Below, piece by piece: positions 44,321 through 54,026 of a stretch of DNA of 59,780 bases. Source of the DNA: Comamonadaceae bacterium (lineage in GTDB: Bacteria; Pseudomonadota; Gammaproteobacteria; Burkholderiales; Burkholderiaceae_C). The notes beneath the pieces were generated by a model. The model did no database searches. It saw nothing but the letters and a program-made list of their open reading frames with translations, and was not told the origin of the DNA. Every line of letters starts with the position of its first letter. The first letter of the stretch is position 1. Both the position numbers and the translations under genes were made by a program. The stretch covers positions 1 to 59,780 of the forward strand of contig CANFWI010000013.1 of NCBI GenBank assembly GCA_947450675.1, written 5' to 3'.

Positions 44321-45307
44321 TTAATCGAGTTTCATCTCACGGATCACCGCGCGAAATTGATCCATCTGCCGGCGCAAGATAGCATCTTGCTCGGCCGGGG
44401 TTGAGCCTGCCGGTTCAGCGCCCAGATCATTCAGGCGCTTGACCACATCCGGATGGCGTACGGCTGCGACCACTTCCCGCTGCAAGCGGTCGATGATGTC
44501 CCGGGGAGTTTTAGCCGGTGCAAACAAACCATTCCAGCCTTCAAGTTCTAGGTCTGGGTAGCCGAGTTCACGCACGGTCGGAACATCTGGCAACACTGCA
44601 ATCCGACGCGATGCCGTGGTGGCGATGGCTTTCAGCGTGCCCGCCCGAATTTCTGCAAGTGATGTCGACAGCTGATCGCCGCAAATCTGAATCCGACCTG
44701 ACAGCAGCTCTTGCTTCAAGGGCGCAGCTCCCTTGAAGGCGACGTGTTCCATGTCGACTTTGGCATCACGCTTAAAAGTTTCGCCGAGCACATGAACGGC
44801 TGAACCCGGACCCGTTGAGCCGTAGTTGTATTGGAGATTTTTGTTGGCGCGTAGCAAAGCGGCCACTTCTCGCAAGTCCTTCGCCGGAACGCCAGGGTTG
44901 GCGGTCAGAATAAACGGCACATAAACGGCGATGGAGATACCCGCAAAATCTGTATCGACATTGAACGGCGAGCGCTTGTTGAGCGTTTGCGCGACCGACG
45001 ACAAGGGGAACGTCAGGTTGTGCATCAGGATGGTGTAACCATCTGGCGCGGCCTTGGCGACCAAGTCAGCACCGATCGCGCCGCCCGCACCAGCGCGATT
45101 CTCAATCAACACCGGCTGCCCCATTGACTCGGTCATGCGCAGCGCAATGATTCGCGCCACTACATCCGTGGTGCCGCCCGCAGGGAACGGCACGATCATC
45201 CGTATGGGCTTCGACGGGTATGTTTGCGCTAGAACTATGGGACTGGTGATCAGGGCCAAAGCCCCTGTGAGCATTACTACCGCGAGTTGTCTCTTTGATG
45301 TGAACAC
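44321..45307 (-). CDS. Bug-family (tripartite tricarboxylate) solute-binding protein
   Basis: This 328-residue protein has a signal peptide (hydrophobic 8-26, cleavage after VLAQ) and the family pattern: YPSKPIRMIVPFPAGGTTDVVAR, VLIENRAGAGG, AAPDGYT and a GWNGLFAPAKTP turn. These proteins bind carboxylates in the periplasm. No TctAB permease is nearby, so it is one of the orphan paralogues abundant in Bordetella- and Comamonas-like genomes. The ligand is unknown; a sensor role is possible. Confidence 0.92.
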   Translation of the reverse strand: MFTSKRQLAVVMLTGALALITSPIVLAQTYPSKPIRMIVPFPAGGTTDVVARIIALRMTESMGQPVLIENRAGAGGAIGADLVAKAAPDGYTILMHNLTFPLSSVAQTLNKRSPFNVDTDFAGISIAVYVPFILTANPGVPAKDLREVAALLRANKNLQYNYGSTGPGSAVHVLGETFKRDAKVDMEHVAFKGAAPLKQELLSGRIQICGDQLSTSLAEIRAGTLKAIATTASRRIAVLPDVPTVRELGYPDLELEGWNGLFAPAKTPRDIIDRLQREVVAAVRHPDVVKRLNDLGAEPAGSTPAEQDAILRRQMDQFRAVIREMKLD

Positions 45308-45455
45308 CGTGTCTCCTTCATTTGAGCTTTATAGGGACGCACCGGCAAATTTGCCAGCGAGTTAATCCTATGAGGCTATATATTGAATGAAATCCGGGAA
45401 TTCCCTTGTTCTCAAGTAATAGAGTTGGAGGACTCGGAGTCCTGGCCATCGACCC

Positions 45456-46124
45456 TTAATCTTGCGCTGCGATCTGCCGCAAAGCCTGCTCAAAGACTTC
45501 AACCGGTTGACCACCGGAGATCAGGTGTTTGTCATTGATGATGATCGCTGGGACGGAATGTATCCCCTGGGATTGGTAGAACTGTTCACGCTCTCGAACT
45601 TCTGCGGCGTAGTCCTCTGAGTTCAGAATCTCGGCTGCACGGACTGCGTCCAAACCCACTTCGGCCGCCAGCTTCAACAAAACGTCATGCGACGCCGGGC
45701 TTTCACCGTCGGTGAAATAGGCTTTGAACAGCCCTTCCTTCAAGGCCTTTTGCTGGCCCTCGCCTGCTGATTCAGCCCAGTGCAGCAGCCGATGCGCATC
45801 AAAGGTGTTGTAGGTCCGGCTGCGCCCACCACCGGCCGCATTGGTGCCGCTGAAGGTGAAGCCCAGTGCGGCACCGCGTTGGCGAATCGCCTCGCGGTTG
45901 GCCTCTGCTTGCGCTACAGAAATGCCATATTTCTGCGTGATGTGCTCGGTGATGTCTTGGCCTTCTGGCCCCATGGTTGGGTTCAGTTCAAACGGCTGAA
46001 AGTGAAGATCGGCCGTGACGTCGGGACTGACCCGAGCCAGCGCTTGGTCAAGCGCTCTGAGGCCAATCACACACCACGGGCAAGCCACGTCAGAGACAAA
46101 ATCGATTTTCAGCGTTGTGGTCAT
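45456..46124 (-). CDS. DsbA-family oxidoreductase (FrnE-like)
   Basis: This 222-residue protein has a thioredoxin-fold start with the redox motif CPWC (VACPWCVIGL), a helical insertion (about 70-160) and VPAIIINDKHLISGGQP carrying the cis-Pro loop. There is no signal peptide, so it is cytoplasmic like FrnE and 2-hydroxychromene-2-carboxylate isomerase relatives. FrnE of Deinococcus is a thiol oxidoreductase in oxidative stress. A 15-base perfect dyad, AGGACTC-G-GAGTCCT (45429-45443), follows its stop and may end transcription. Confidence 0.9.
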   Translation of the reverse strand: MTTTLKIDFVSDVACPWCVIGLRALDQALARVSPDVTADLHFQPFELNPTMGPEGQDITEHITQKYGISVAQAEANREAIRQRGAALGFTFSGTNAAGGGRSRTYNTFDAHRLLHWAESAGEGQQKALKEGLFKAYFTDGESPASHDVLLKLAAEVGLDAVRAAEILNSEDYAAEVREREQFYQSQGIHSVPAIIINDKHLISGGQPVEVFEQALRQIAAQD

Positions 46125-46168
46125 TTGTTCTGTCCCTTGAAGATGGTGCGCGGTAGCGCGTTAAGTCA

Positions 46169-47791
46169 TTATTCCCACTCAATCGTCGCTGGCGGCTTGC
46201 TTGAAACGTCGTAGGTGACGCGGTTGATGCCGCGCACTTCATTGATGATGCGGCCGGATACTTTCTTGAGTAGCGCGTAGGGCAGTTCGGCCCAGTCGGC
46301 GGTCATGAAGTCGCTGGTTTGCACGGCGCGCAGAGCCACCACGTATTCATACGTGCGACCGTCGCCCATGACACCGACGCTCTTGACCGGCAAAAAGACG
46401 GTGAAGGCTTGGCTGGTCAGTTCGTACCAGTTTTTGCCACTGTCGGCGTCTTTGAAGTTGCGCAATTCTTCAATGAAAATCGCGTCAGCACGGCGCAGCA
46501 AGTCTGCAAATTCTTGTTTGACTTCACCCAAAATGCGCACACCAAGACCGGGGCCTGGGAACGGATGGCGGTAAACCATGTCGTGCGGCAAGCCCAAGGC
46601 AACGCCGAGTTCACGGACTTCGTCTTTGAACAATTCGCGCAGTGGCTCCAGCAGTTTCAAGCCGAGTTGCTCTGGCAAGCCACCCACGTTGTGGTGGCTC
46701 TTGATGGTCATGGCTTTTTTGTTTTTGGCGCCACCGGACTCGATCACGTCAGGGTAAATCGTCCCTTGGGCCAGCCACTTCGCACCTTTGGATGAGGCGT
46801 CAGCGGCTTTGAGTTTGGCGGCCTCGGCCTTGAACACTTCGACGAATTCACGGCCAATGATCTTGCGCTTGGCTTCAGGATCGCTGACACCTGCCAGATG
46901 ACCGAGAAACTGCGCTGCGGCGTCAACGCGGATGACCTTGGCGTGCAACTTGCCGACGAACATGTCCATGACCATGTCGCCTTCGTTCAAGCGCAACAGT
47001 CCGTGGTCCACAAAGACGCAGGTCAACTGGTCGCCAATAGCGCGGTGGATCAGTGCCGCCGCCACCGACGAATCAACGCCGCCGGACAGACCGAGGATGA
47101 CTTCCTCGTCACCCACTTGCTCGCGGATCTTGGCAACCGCCTCTTGGATGTAATCACCCATGACCCAGTCTTGTCGCGTGCCGCAGATGTCGAGCACGAA
47201 ACGGTTCAGCAAGGCTTGACCTTGCACGGTGTGCGTGACTTCCGGGTGAAACTGCACCGCGTAGTACTTGCGGACTTCATCGGCCATGCCGGCGATCGGG
47301 CACGACTCGGTCGAGGCCATGAGCTTGAAGCCGGGCGGCATCTCGGTGACTTTGTCGCCGTGGCTCATCCAGACCTTGAGCATGCCGTGGCCGTCTGGCG
47401 TGGTGAAGTCGGCGATGTCTTTGAGCAGAGCTGTGTGACCGCGCGCACGCACTTCAGCGTAGCCAAATTCGCGTGTGGTTCCGCCTTCGACTTTGCCGCC
47501 GAGCTGCTGCGCCATGGTCTGCATGCCGTAGCAAATACCCAGCACCGGAATGCCCAAATCAAAGACAGCCTGAGGCGCTTTGTCAGTCGATTCTTCGTAG
47601 ACGCTGGCATGGCTGCCCGACAAAATAACGCCCTTGAGATTGCCGTCTTTGGCGTACTCACGAATCCACTCATCCGTCACATCACAAGGATGGACTTCGC
47701 AAAAAACATGCGCCTCACGAACACGGCGGGCAATGAGCTGAGTGACTTGCGAGCCGAAGTCGAGGATGAGGATTTTTTGGTGAAGCATCAA
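46169..47791 (-). CDS. guaA: GMP synthase (glutamine-hydrolysing)
   Basis: This 540-residue protein has a glutamine amidotransferase domain (about 6-205) with nucleophile Cys in LGICYGMQ and His-Glu in QFHPEVTHT. An ATP pyrophosphatase domain follows (P-loop [11 protein letters not shown] near 235), then the C-terminal dimerisation domain ending PPATIEWE, the family's terminal motif. It converts XMP to GMP. It is downstream of guaB on the same strand with 145 bases between them, partly filled by a repeat. Confidence 0.97.
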   Translation of the reverse strand: MMLHQKILILDFGSQVTQLIARRVREAHVFCEVHPCDVTDEWIREYAKDGNLKGVILSGSHASVYEESTDKAPQAVFDLGIPVLGICYGMQTMAQQLGGKVEGGTTREFGYAEVRARGHTALLKDIADFTTPDGHGMLKVWMSHGDKVTEMPPGFKLMASTESCPIAGMADEVRKYYAVQFHPEVTHTVQGQALLNRFVLDICGTRQDWVMGDYIQEAVAKIREQVGDEEVILGLSGGVDSSVAAALIHRAIGDQLTCVFVDHGLLRLNEGDMVMDMFVGKLHAKVIRVDAAAQFLGHLAGVSDPEAKRKIIGREFVEVFKAEAAKLKAADASSKGAKWLAQGTIYPDVIESGGAKNKKAMTIKSHHNVGGLPEQLGLKLLEPLRELFKDEVRELGVALGLPHDMVYRHPFPGPGLGVRILGEVKQEFADLLRRADAIFIEELRNFKDADSGKNWYELTSQAFTVFLPVKSVGVMGDGRTYEYVVALRAVQTSDFMTADWAELPYALLKKVSGRIINEVRGINRVTYDVSSKPPATIEWE

Positions 47792-47855
47792 AAATGAGTG
47801 GCTAAGCCGGAGCCGCCGTGCGAAAAGTTAGAAAGAGAACCGAAAACGGAGAAGC

Positions 47856-47935
47856 GGCCGCCGCGCCGGGCCGCCCCAAGCAAGGCCAGCCCCCTCGGGG
47901 GGCAGCGCAGTACACGAAGTGACAAGCGTGGGGGC
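47856..47935 (-). repeat. C/G-rich intergenic repeat between guaB and guaA
   Basis: An 80-base block of very high GC contains GCCCCC-TCG-GGGGGC (47889-47903, a 6-bp stem) and a longer imperfect symmetry with GCGTGGGGGC at its end. From memory, near-identical units occur in many intergenic gaps of Comamonadaceae. It may act as an mRNA processing or attenuation element within the guaBA transcript. Confidence 0.6.
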
Positions 47936-47936
47936 A

Positions 47937-49406
47937 CTACTCTGCCCGATAGTTCGGCGCTTCTTTGGTGATCTGCACATCATGCACATGGCTTTCGCGG
48001 ATGCCGGCCGAGGTGATCTCGACAAACTCAGCTTTGTTCTGCATGTCTTCGATGGTGGCGCAACCGCAGTAACCCATGCTGGCACGCAAACCGCCGGCCA
48101 TTTGGTAGACGATGGAGACCATCGAGCCTTTGTAGGGCACGCGGCCTTCAATGCCTTCGGGCACCAGCTTGTCGGCATTCGGGTTGCCGGTGGTGGCTTC
48201 TTGAAAGTAACGGTCTGCACTGCCCTGCTGCATGGCGCCAATGCTGCCCATGCCGCGGTAGCTTTTGTAGCTGCGGCCTTGGAACAAAATAACTTCGCCG
48301 GGCGCTTCTTCGGTGCCTGCAAACATGCCGCCCATCATGACGGTGCCGGCGCCTGCCGCGATGGCTTTGGCGATGTCTCCGCTGTAGCGAATACCGCCGT
48401 CACCGATCAAAGGCACACCGGTACCGCGCAGGGCCGTGGCCACACTGTCAATGGCCATGATCTGCGGCACACCCACGCCCGCGACAATGCGCGTGGTGCA
48501 AATGCTGCCAGGGCCGATGCCGACTTTGACCGCATCCGCACCGGCTTCAACCAGTGCCAACGCAGCCGCGCCGGTGGCAATGTTGCCGCCAATCACGTCG
48601 ATGTGTGGATAGTTTTGTTTGACCCAACGCACGCGTTCGATCACGCCGTGGCTGTGGCCGTGGGCGGTGTCGACCACGATGGCGTCAACGCCAGCGCGAA
48701 CCAAGGCTTCAACCCGTTCTTCAGTGCCTTCACCCACACCCACCGCAGCGCCTACGCGCAGACGGCCTGCGGCGTCACGCGCAGCGTTGGGGAAGTTGGT
48801 TTGCTTGGTGATGTCTTTGACGGTGATCAAGCCTTTCAGCTCGAAGTCGTCGTTGATCACCAGCAGGCGTTCAAGTTTGTACTTGTTGAGCAAGGCCTTG
48901 GCCTCGGCTGGCGAGGTGCCTTCTTTGACCGTGATCAGCTTTTCACGCGGCGTCATGATCTGGTGCGCCTTGACGTCGTAGCGGGTTTCAAAGCGCAGGT
49001 CACGGCTGGTGACGATGCCAATGACTTTGCCGCCGTCACAGACCGGAAAACCAGAGATGCCGAGTTGCTCAGACAGCGCCATGATCTGCAGCACGGTGTG
49101 CTCGGGGGTGATGACGACAGGGTCACGCACCACACCGGATTCATAACGCTTGACCTTGGCCACGTGCGCGGCTTGCTCTTGTGGGGTCAGGTTTTTGTGA
49201 ACAATGCCGATGCCGCCTTCTTGGGCAATGGCAATTGCCAGGCGCGCCTCGGTGACGGTGTCCATCGCGGCCGAAACCAAAGGCAGGTTCAGGCGAATGT
49301 TGCGCGAAAACTGAGTGGAAAGTGAGGTGTCCTTGGGCAGGACTTGGGAGTACGCAGGGACCAACAAGACATCGTCGAAGGTCAGCGCTTTGCCGAGTAG
49401 GCGCAT
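47937..49406 (-). CDS. guaB: IMP dehydrogenase
   Basis: This 489-residue protein has a TIM-barrel catalytic domain interrupted by two CBS domains (about 95-205). [14 protein letters not shown] holds the catalytic Cys, then [10 protein letters not shown] and the mobile flap with MGSIGAM and YKGS are seen. It makes XMP from IMP, the committed step to GMP, and precedes guaA. Its start is at the first ATG of the conserved N-terminus [17 protein letters not shown]. Confidence 0.97.
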   Translation of the reverse strand: MRLLGKALTFDDVLLVPAYSQVLPKDTSLSTQFSRNIRLNLPLVSAAMDTVTEARLAIAIAQEGGIGIVHKNLTPQEQAAHVAKVKRYESGVVRDPVVITPEHTVLQIMALSEQLGISGFPVCDGGKVIGIVTSRDLRFETRYDVKAHQIMTPREKLITVKEGTSPAEAKALLNKYKLERLLVINDDFELKGLITVKDITKQTNFPNAARDAAGRLRVGAAVGVGEGTEERVEALVRAGVDAIVVDTAHGHSHGVIERVRWVKQNYPHIDVIGGNIATGAAALALVEAGADAVKVGIGPGSICTTRIVAGVGVPQIMAIDSVATALRGTGVPLIGDGGIRYSGDIAKAIAAGAGTVMMGGMFAGTEEAPGEVILFQGRSYKSYRGMGSIGAMQQGSADRYFQEATTGNPNADKLVPEGIEGRVPYKGSMVSIVYQMAGGLRASMGYCGCATIEDMQNKAEFVEITSAGIRESHVHDVQITKEAPNYRAE

Positions 49407-49459
49407 AGGGAAAGCTCCAAAAACGCGATTGTACCCGTGCCAACGACAGGTTTTCTCGT

Positions 49460-49801
49460 TCAGTAGCCGGCTTTTCCACCTTCGCGTTTTTTCGCGAACA
49501 AGCCGGCACGCTTCACGCCCTGCCCTCTGAACCTCTCGCGTCGTGCGACCTTGGGATCGACCCGCAGTGGACGGTAAATCTCGACCCGGTCTTGATCCAT
49601 CAGCACGTGATCAGCACTGCAACTGCGACCCCAGATGCCCAGAGCTAGCTCGCCTCTGGCCAGCAGTTCAGGGATGTCTGAAAAAGCGGTCAGCACACCC
49701 GACTGCTCAAGCGCCAATTGCACGCAGCTGCCTACCGGTAGATCGACCAGCCACTCATCAGCCAAGCGTTGGGATGGCGCGTAAGTCACAGCAATTTTCA
49801 T
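49460..49801 (-). CDS. rnfH: RnfH-family protein
   Basis: This 113-residue protein has a ubiquitin-like RnfH/UPF0125 fold (about 1-85): [36 protein letters not shown] and [20 protein letters not shown], followed by a basic tail. Function is not firmly known. The pairing with ratA next to smpB is the common proteobacterial order. The start at 49801 is where homology begins; the longer frame overlaps ratA. Confidence 0.92.
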   Translation of the reverse strand: MKIAVTYAPSQRLADEWLVDLPVGSCVQLALEQSGVLTAFSDIPELLARGELALGIWGRSCSADHVLMDQDRVEIYRPLRVDPKVARRERFRGQGVKRAGLFAKKREGGKAGY

Positions 49802-49820
49802 GGATGGCTGCGGTGGCGGC

Positions 49821-50264
49821 TCAAGACTCGCCGTAGACCTGGCTGGCACGTTTGACAAAGGCTTCGACCATGCTGCCAGCAATCTTGTCAAACACCGGAC
49901 CGACCAACGCGGCCAATGTCCGATTGGCAAAACTGTAGCGCAGCGTGAAGTCAACTTTGCACGCCCGTTGACCTTCGCCGAGTGGTGTGAAGGTCCAAAG
50001 TCCATCGAGTTGGGAGAATGGGCCGTCGACCAGTTCCATCGCCACTTCGCGGTCGGCCACATGCCGGTTGCGGGTGGTGAAAGCTTGCTCGATGCCCGCA
50101 AATGAAATGCCCACTTTGGCGGTCATGCCGGTGTTGTCTTCTGACAGCACACTGGCTTGGTCGCACCAAGGCAAAAACGCCGGGTAGTGGGCGACGTCGG
50201 TGACGAGCGCAAACATTTCTTCGGCGCTGTACCAGAGGAGGACGGACTTGTGAACGGTTTTCAT
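49821..50264 (-). CDS. ratA: RatA/Coq10-type START-domain protein
   Basis: This protein of 147 residues has an SRPBCC/Coq10 fold: [35 protein letters not shown] and [18 protein letters not shown]. In E. coli RatA was described as an inhibitor of ribosome subunit joining; relatives bind ubiquinone (Coq10). Which role applies here is open. It is 20 bases upstream of rnfH and divergent from smpB across 55 bases. Confidence 0.9.
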   Translation of the reverse strand: MKTVHKSVLLWYSAEEMFALVTDVAHYPAFLPWCDQASVLSEDNTGMTAKVGISFAGIEQAFTTRNRHVADREVAMELVDGPFSQLDGLWTFTPLGEGQRACKVDFTLRYSFANRTLAALVGPVFDKIAGSMVEAFVKRASQVYGES

Positions 50265-50319
50265 ACAATGCAGTTGCGTTGGCAATTGTATTAGCCGCTC
50301 GCGCCCTCACCTCTCAGCC

Positions 50320-50874
50320 ATGGCCACCAAAGAAGCAAGCTCCTCCAAAAAACCCGCAGCGGCCTCATCCGGCAAGCCTGCCAAGCCCGCTGCCAATCTG
50401 TCGCCCAAAGCGGCAGCCGCGGCTATACGCATTGCCGACAACAAAAAAGCGACGTACAACTACCACATCGAAGAACGCTTTGAAGCCGGCATGGTGCTGG
50501 AGGGTTGGGAAGTCAAATCCGTCCGCGAAGGCAAAGTGCAGTTGACCGACGGCTACGTGGTCATCCGCAACGGCGAGCTGTTCATCATCGGCTGCCAGAT
50601 CAACCCGCTGGGCACCGCCTCGACGCACGTGCAACCTGACTCCATCCGCACCAAGAAGCTCTTGATGCACAAGGATGAAATCAAGCGTTTGCTCGCCAAG
50701 GTGGAACAAAAAGGCTTCACGCTGGTGCCGCTGAACATGCACTGGAAATCCGGCCGCGTGAAGTGCGAAATCGGCCTCGCCAAAGGCAAAGCCGAGCACG
50801 ACAAGCGCGACACCATCAAGGACCGCGAAGGCAAGCGCGAGGTTGAGCGCGTGATGAAGTCAAACCGCCGCTAA
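50320..50874 (+). CDS. smpB: SsrA-binding protein
   Basis: This 184-residue protein has an SmpB core (about 35-184): [52 protein letters not shown] and a basic tail ending VMKSNRR. It carries tmRNA to stalled ribosomes. The core is preceded by an unusual Ala/Ser/Lys/Pro-rich extension of about 30 residues that looks disordered; a later start is possible but none is obvious. No tmRNA gene is in the window. Confidence 0.96.
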   Translation: MATKEASSSKKPAAASSGKPAKPAANLSPKAAAAAIRIADNKKATYNYHIEERFEAGMVLEGWEVKSVREGKVQLTDGYVVIRNGELFIIGCQINPLGTASTHVQPDSIRTKKLLMHKDEIKRLLAKVEQKGFTLVPLNMHWKSGRVKCEIGLAKGKAEHDKRDTIKDREGKREVERVMKSNRR

Positions 50875-50887
50875 AGCTTGCGCTTGC

Positions 50888-52036
50888 TTACAGCGCCTTC
50901 AGCGGATGTGTCTCAGCCGTCCAAGGGCTGACGAAAAATGCATCGGCCATGCCCGGCTTCACATCTTCGATGCGGGCCGGGTTCCACTTCGGCGTGTAGT
51001 CTTTGTCGATGACCAAGGCGCGTATGCCTTCCATGACTTCACTGGCCGTGCCGGGGCGGTCATAAAAGCTGTGCTGCACCATGTCGCGTTCCATGCGCAG
51101 GTCGTCGGCCAATGTCATCTGGCGCGCACGGCGAATCTGCTCCAAGGTCACATGCAGCATCAGCGGTGAACGCTTGCGCAAGGCGGTGGCGGTCTTTTGT
51201 GCCCAGCGGTCGTCCTTGGCTTTTTCCAGCGCGTCGACCATGTGCTTGACGCGCAGCAGCGAAAAGAAGCCGTCAATGTGGCTGTCGGCTTTGATCAAAG
51301 CGGCATCCGGTTGGCCGACTTCGCTGGCCAGCCAGCTCTTGGCTTCAGGGACGCTGGTGAATGCTTGCGCAACCAAAGCGGCCCACACTGCTGGCATGCG
51401 TGCGGCGTCCATCTTCACATCAGCCAAACCGTATTGCAGTGCTTCGTCGGCACCGATCACATCACCCGTGAGCGCCAAATATTCGCCCACATGACCGGGG
51501 CAACGGCTTAAGAAGTAACCACCGCCCACATCAGGAAACAGACCGATATTCGTCTCCGGCATGGCCATGCGGGTGTGCTCCGTGACGATGCGCAAACTCG
51601 CCCCTTGACTGATGCCCATGCCGCCGCCCATGACCACGCCGTCCATGAACGCCACAAATGGTTTGGGGTACTGATGGATCAGATGATTGAGCTTGTACTC
51701 TTCGGTGAAAAAATCATCGATGGAGCTGTCATTGGCCAAGATAGCCTGATGGAAGTAGCGAATATCGCCACCTGCACTGAAGCCGCCAAACAAGGCGTCA
51801 GGCATGCCTGGGCGACCCACCTTGTTGCTGCCACGAATAGCCACCAGCATCACGGCAGGGTCGGCTTGCAATTCAGTCAGTGCCTTCGTCAGATCGCGCA
51901 CCATCGACAAGGACAGCGCATTCAACGCCTTCGGCCGGTTCAGCGTGATCAGACCCGCGTTGCCACGTCGCTCGACGATGACGTGGCTGGCGGACTCAGA
52001 CGATGCTTGGGTTTCAGTGACGGTGCTGCTGTTCAT
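50888..52036 (-). CDS. Enoyl-CoA hydratase/isomerase-family protein (3-hydroxyisobutyryl-CoA hydrolase-like)
   Basis: This protein of 382 residues has a crotonase core with HVIVERRGNAGLITLNRPKALNALSL, GGFSAGGDIRYFHQ (oxyanion loop), GVVMGGGMGIS and PETNIGLFPDVGGGYFLSR. The long C-terminal part, with MERDMVQHSFYDRPG and EGIRALVIDKDYTPKWNP, is typical of 3-hydroxyisobutyryl-CoA hydrolases of valine degradation. ATG 52036 is used because the longer frame runs into a terminator hairpin. It has no operon partner here. Confidence 0.88.
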   Translation of the reverse strand: MNSSTVTETQASSESASHVIVERRGNAGLITLNRPKALNALSLSMVRDLTKALTELQADPAVMLVAIRGSNKVGRPGMPDALFGGFSAGGDIRYFHQAILANDSSIDDFFTEEYKLNHLIHQYPKPFVAFMDGVVMGGGMGISQGASLRIVTEHTRMAMPETNIGLFPDVGGGYFLSRCPGHVGEYLALTGDVIGADEALQYGLADVKMDAARMPAVWAALVAQAFTSVPEAKSWLASEVGQPDAALIKADSHIDGFFSLLRVKHMVDALEKAKDDRWAQKTATALRKRSPLMLHVTLEQIRRARQMTLADDLRMERDMVQHSFYDRPGTASEVMEGIRALVIDKDYTPKWNPARIEDVKPGMADAFFVSPWTAETHPLKAL

Positions 52037-52067
52037 GGAGTGCTTTTGTGAGTGGAGGCTTGAAGGC

Positions 52068-52108
52068 AAAACGCACCGCCAGGCCTTGTCGACCGAGCGG
52101 TGCGTTTT
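52068..52108 (-). terminator. Rho-independent-type terminator after typA
   Basis: Perfect 12-base arms AAAACGCACCGC (52068-52079) and GCGGTGCGTTTT (52097-52108) enclose a 17-base loop. On the minus strand the hairpin follows the typA stop by 42 bases and ends in TTTT. The symmetry would also allow function in the other direction. Confidence 0.75.
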
Positions 52109-52150
52109 CCCACGTGTTAGCGAACTAACGAGTGGATGTTAAAGACCAAG

Positions 52151-53974
52151 TTAACGACCAAAACGCTTGCGATCGCTTTCAGTCAGGTGACGCTTGCGCA
52201 GACGAATCGACTTCGGTGTGATTTCAACCAGTTCGTCGTCCTCAATGAACTCGACGCCGTATTCCAAGGTGCACTCAATCGGTGGCGTGATCTTGATCGC
52301 GTCCTCTTTGCCGGACACGCGGAAGTTGGTCAGCTGCTTGGTCCGCGTGGCGTTGACGACCAGATCGTTGTCACGGCTGTGGATACCCACAATCATGCCT
52401 TCGTATACAGGGTCGTTCGCCTTGACGAACATACGACCGCGGTCGTCCAGCTTGCCCAGTGCGTAGGTGAAAATTTCACCCGCGTCCATGGAAATCAGAA
52501 CGCCATTTTTACGGCCACCGATGTCGCCTTTATGTGGCTCGTAGCAGTCAAAAATGTTGGCAATGAGGCCAGAACCGCGTGTCAAGTTCAGGAATTCGTT
52601 GGTGAAACCAATCAGGCCACGGGCTGGGATGCGGTATTCCAAACGGACGCGGCCACGGCCGTCAGATTCCATGTTGACCAGGTCACCCTTGCGCTCACCC
52701 AGAGCTTGCATCACGCCACCTTGGTGGGTTTCTTCGATGTCAGCAGTGACCAGCTCGATAGGCTCCCACTTCTCGCCGTTGACTTCTTTGATCACCACGC
52801 GCGGCTTGGAAACAGCCATCTCGAAGCCTTCACGGCGCATGTTTTCCAACAAGATAGTCAAGTGCAATTCGCCGCGACCCATGACTTCGAAGATACCTTC
52901 TTCGTCGGTTTCTTTGACGCGCAAGGCGACGTTGTGTTGCAGTTCTTTTTGCAGGCGGTCCCAGATCTGACGGCTGGTGACGTACTTGCCTTCACGACCG
53001 GCCAATGGGCTGGTGTTGACGCAGAAGTTCATGGTCAGAGTGGGCTCGTCCACTTTGAGCATGGGCAGCGGCATCGGGTTGACCGGGTCGGTGATGGTCA
53101 CGCCAATACCGATGTCGTTGATACCGTTGATCAGCACAATTTCGCCCGGGCCGGCTTCAGTGGCTTGCACGCGCTCCAAGCCTTGGAACGTCAGCACTTG
53201 GTTGATACGGCCTTTGATGGCTTTGCCGTCCGGGCCTTCCATCACCACCACGTCCATCATCGGCTTGATCGTGCCTTGCTTGATACGGCCAACGCCGATA
53301 CGACCGACAAACGTCGAGAAGTCGAGGGCGGAAATTTGCAACTGCAGTGGTGCGGCAGGGTCACCAGATTGCGCTGGCACGTGCTTCAACACGGTGTCGA
53401 ACAGAGCCGACATGTCCGGACCCCACTGCTCACCCGGTGCGCCCTCTTCCATCGACGACCAGCCGTTGATGCCGGAGGCGTAAACGACTGGGAAATCCAG
53501 CTGTTCATCGGTAGCGCCGAGCTTGTCAAACAAGTCGAATGCGGCGTTGACGACGAAGTCAGGACGTGCGCCTGGCTTGTCAACTTTGTTCACCACCAAG
53601 ATCGGCTTCAGGCCAAGGGCCAAAGCTTTTTTGGTGACGAAACGCGTTTGTGGCATCGGGCCTTCTTGCGCGTCAATCAGCAACACAACGCCGTCAACCA
53701 TCGACAAAGCGCGCTCGACTTCACCGCCGAAGTCAGCGTGGCCTGGGGTGTCGACGATGTTGATGTGCGTGCCCTTCCAGGTCACAGCGCAGTTTTTAGC
53801 CAGAATCGTAATACCACGTTCTTTTTCAATGGCGTTGTTGTCCATCACGGTGTCGACGACTTTTTCGTGGTCGGCGAAAGTGCCAGACTGACGCAGCAAT
53901 TGGTCAACCATGGTGGTTTTACCATGGTCAACGTGGGCGATGATGGCGATGTTACGGATCTGTTTATGACTCAT
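52151..53974 (-). CDS. typA: Ribosome-associated GTPase TypA/BipA
   Basis: This 607-residue translational GTPase has G1 AHVDHGKTTMVDQLL, a switch region with RGITILAK, G3 DTPGHADFGGE, G4 NKVDKPGARP, then EF-G-like domains and the BipA-specific C-terminal domain (about 480-600). It assists ribosome assembly and translation under stress and low temperature. It ends in a strong terminator. A long frame on the opposite strand is a shadow of its codon bias. Confidence 0.97.
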   Translation of the reverse strand: MSHKQIRNIAIIAHVDHGKTTMVDQLLRQSGTFADHEKVVDTVMDNNAIEKERGITILAKNCAVTWKGTHINIVDTPGHADFGGEVERALSMVDGVVLLIDAQEGPMPQTRFVTKKALALGLKPILVVNKVDKPGARPDFVVNAAFDLFDKLGATDEQLDFPVVYASGINGWSSMEEGAPGEQWGPDMSALFDTVLKHVPAQSGDPAAPLQLQISALDFSTFVGRIGVGRIKQGTIKPMMDVVVMEGPDGKAIKGRINQVLTFQGLERVQATEAGPGEIVLINGINDIGIGVTITDPVNPMPLPMLKVDEPTLTMNFCVNTSPLAGREGKYVTSRQIWDRLQKELQHNVALRVKETDEEGIFEVMGRGELHLTILLENMRREGFEMAVSKPRVVIKEVNGEKWEPIELVTADIEETHQGGVMQALGERKGDLVNMESDGRGRVRLEYRIPARGLIGFTNEFLNLTRGSGLIANIFDCYEPHKGDIGGRKNGVLISMDAGEIFTYALGKLDDRGRMFVKANDPVYEGMIVGIHSRDNDLVVNATRTKQLTNFRVSGKEDAIKITPPIECTLEYGVEFIEDDELVEITPKSIRLRKRHLTESDRKRFGR

Positions 53975-54026
53975 GGTGGGCTTTCTAAAAATTCAAAACT
54001 TTTTGTTTAGATGGTCAGTAGTGACA

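Noticed and set aside
47919..49325. Open frame of 468 codons opposite guaB
   Set aside because: Antisense shadow of IMP dehydrogenase.
52136..54010. Long open frame (624 codons) on the plus strand across typA
   Set aside because: Exact antisense shadow of a strongly conserved GTPase; composition is His/Val/Asp-rich in the manner of reversed high-GC codons and no family is recognisable.
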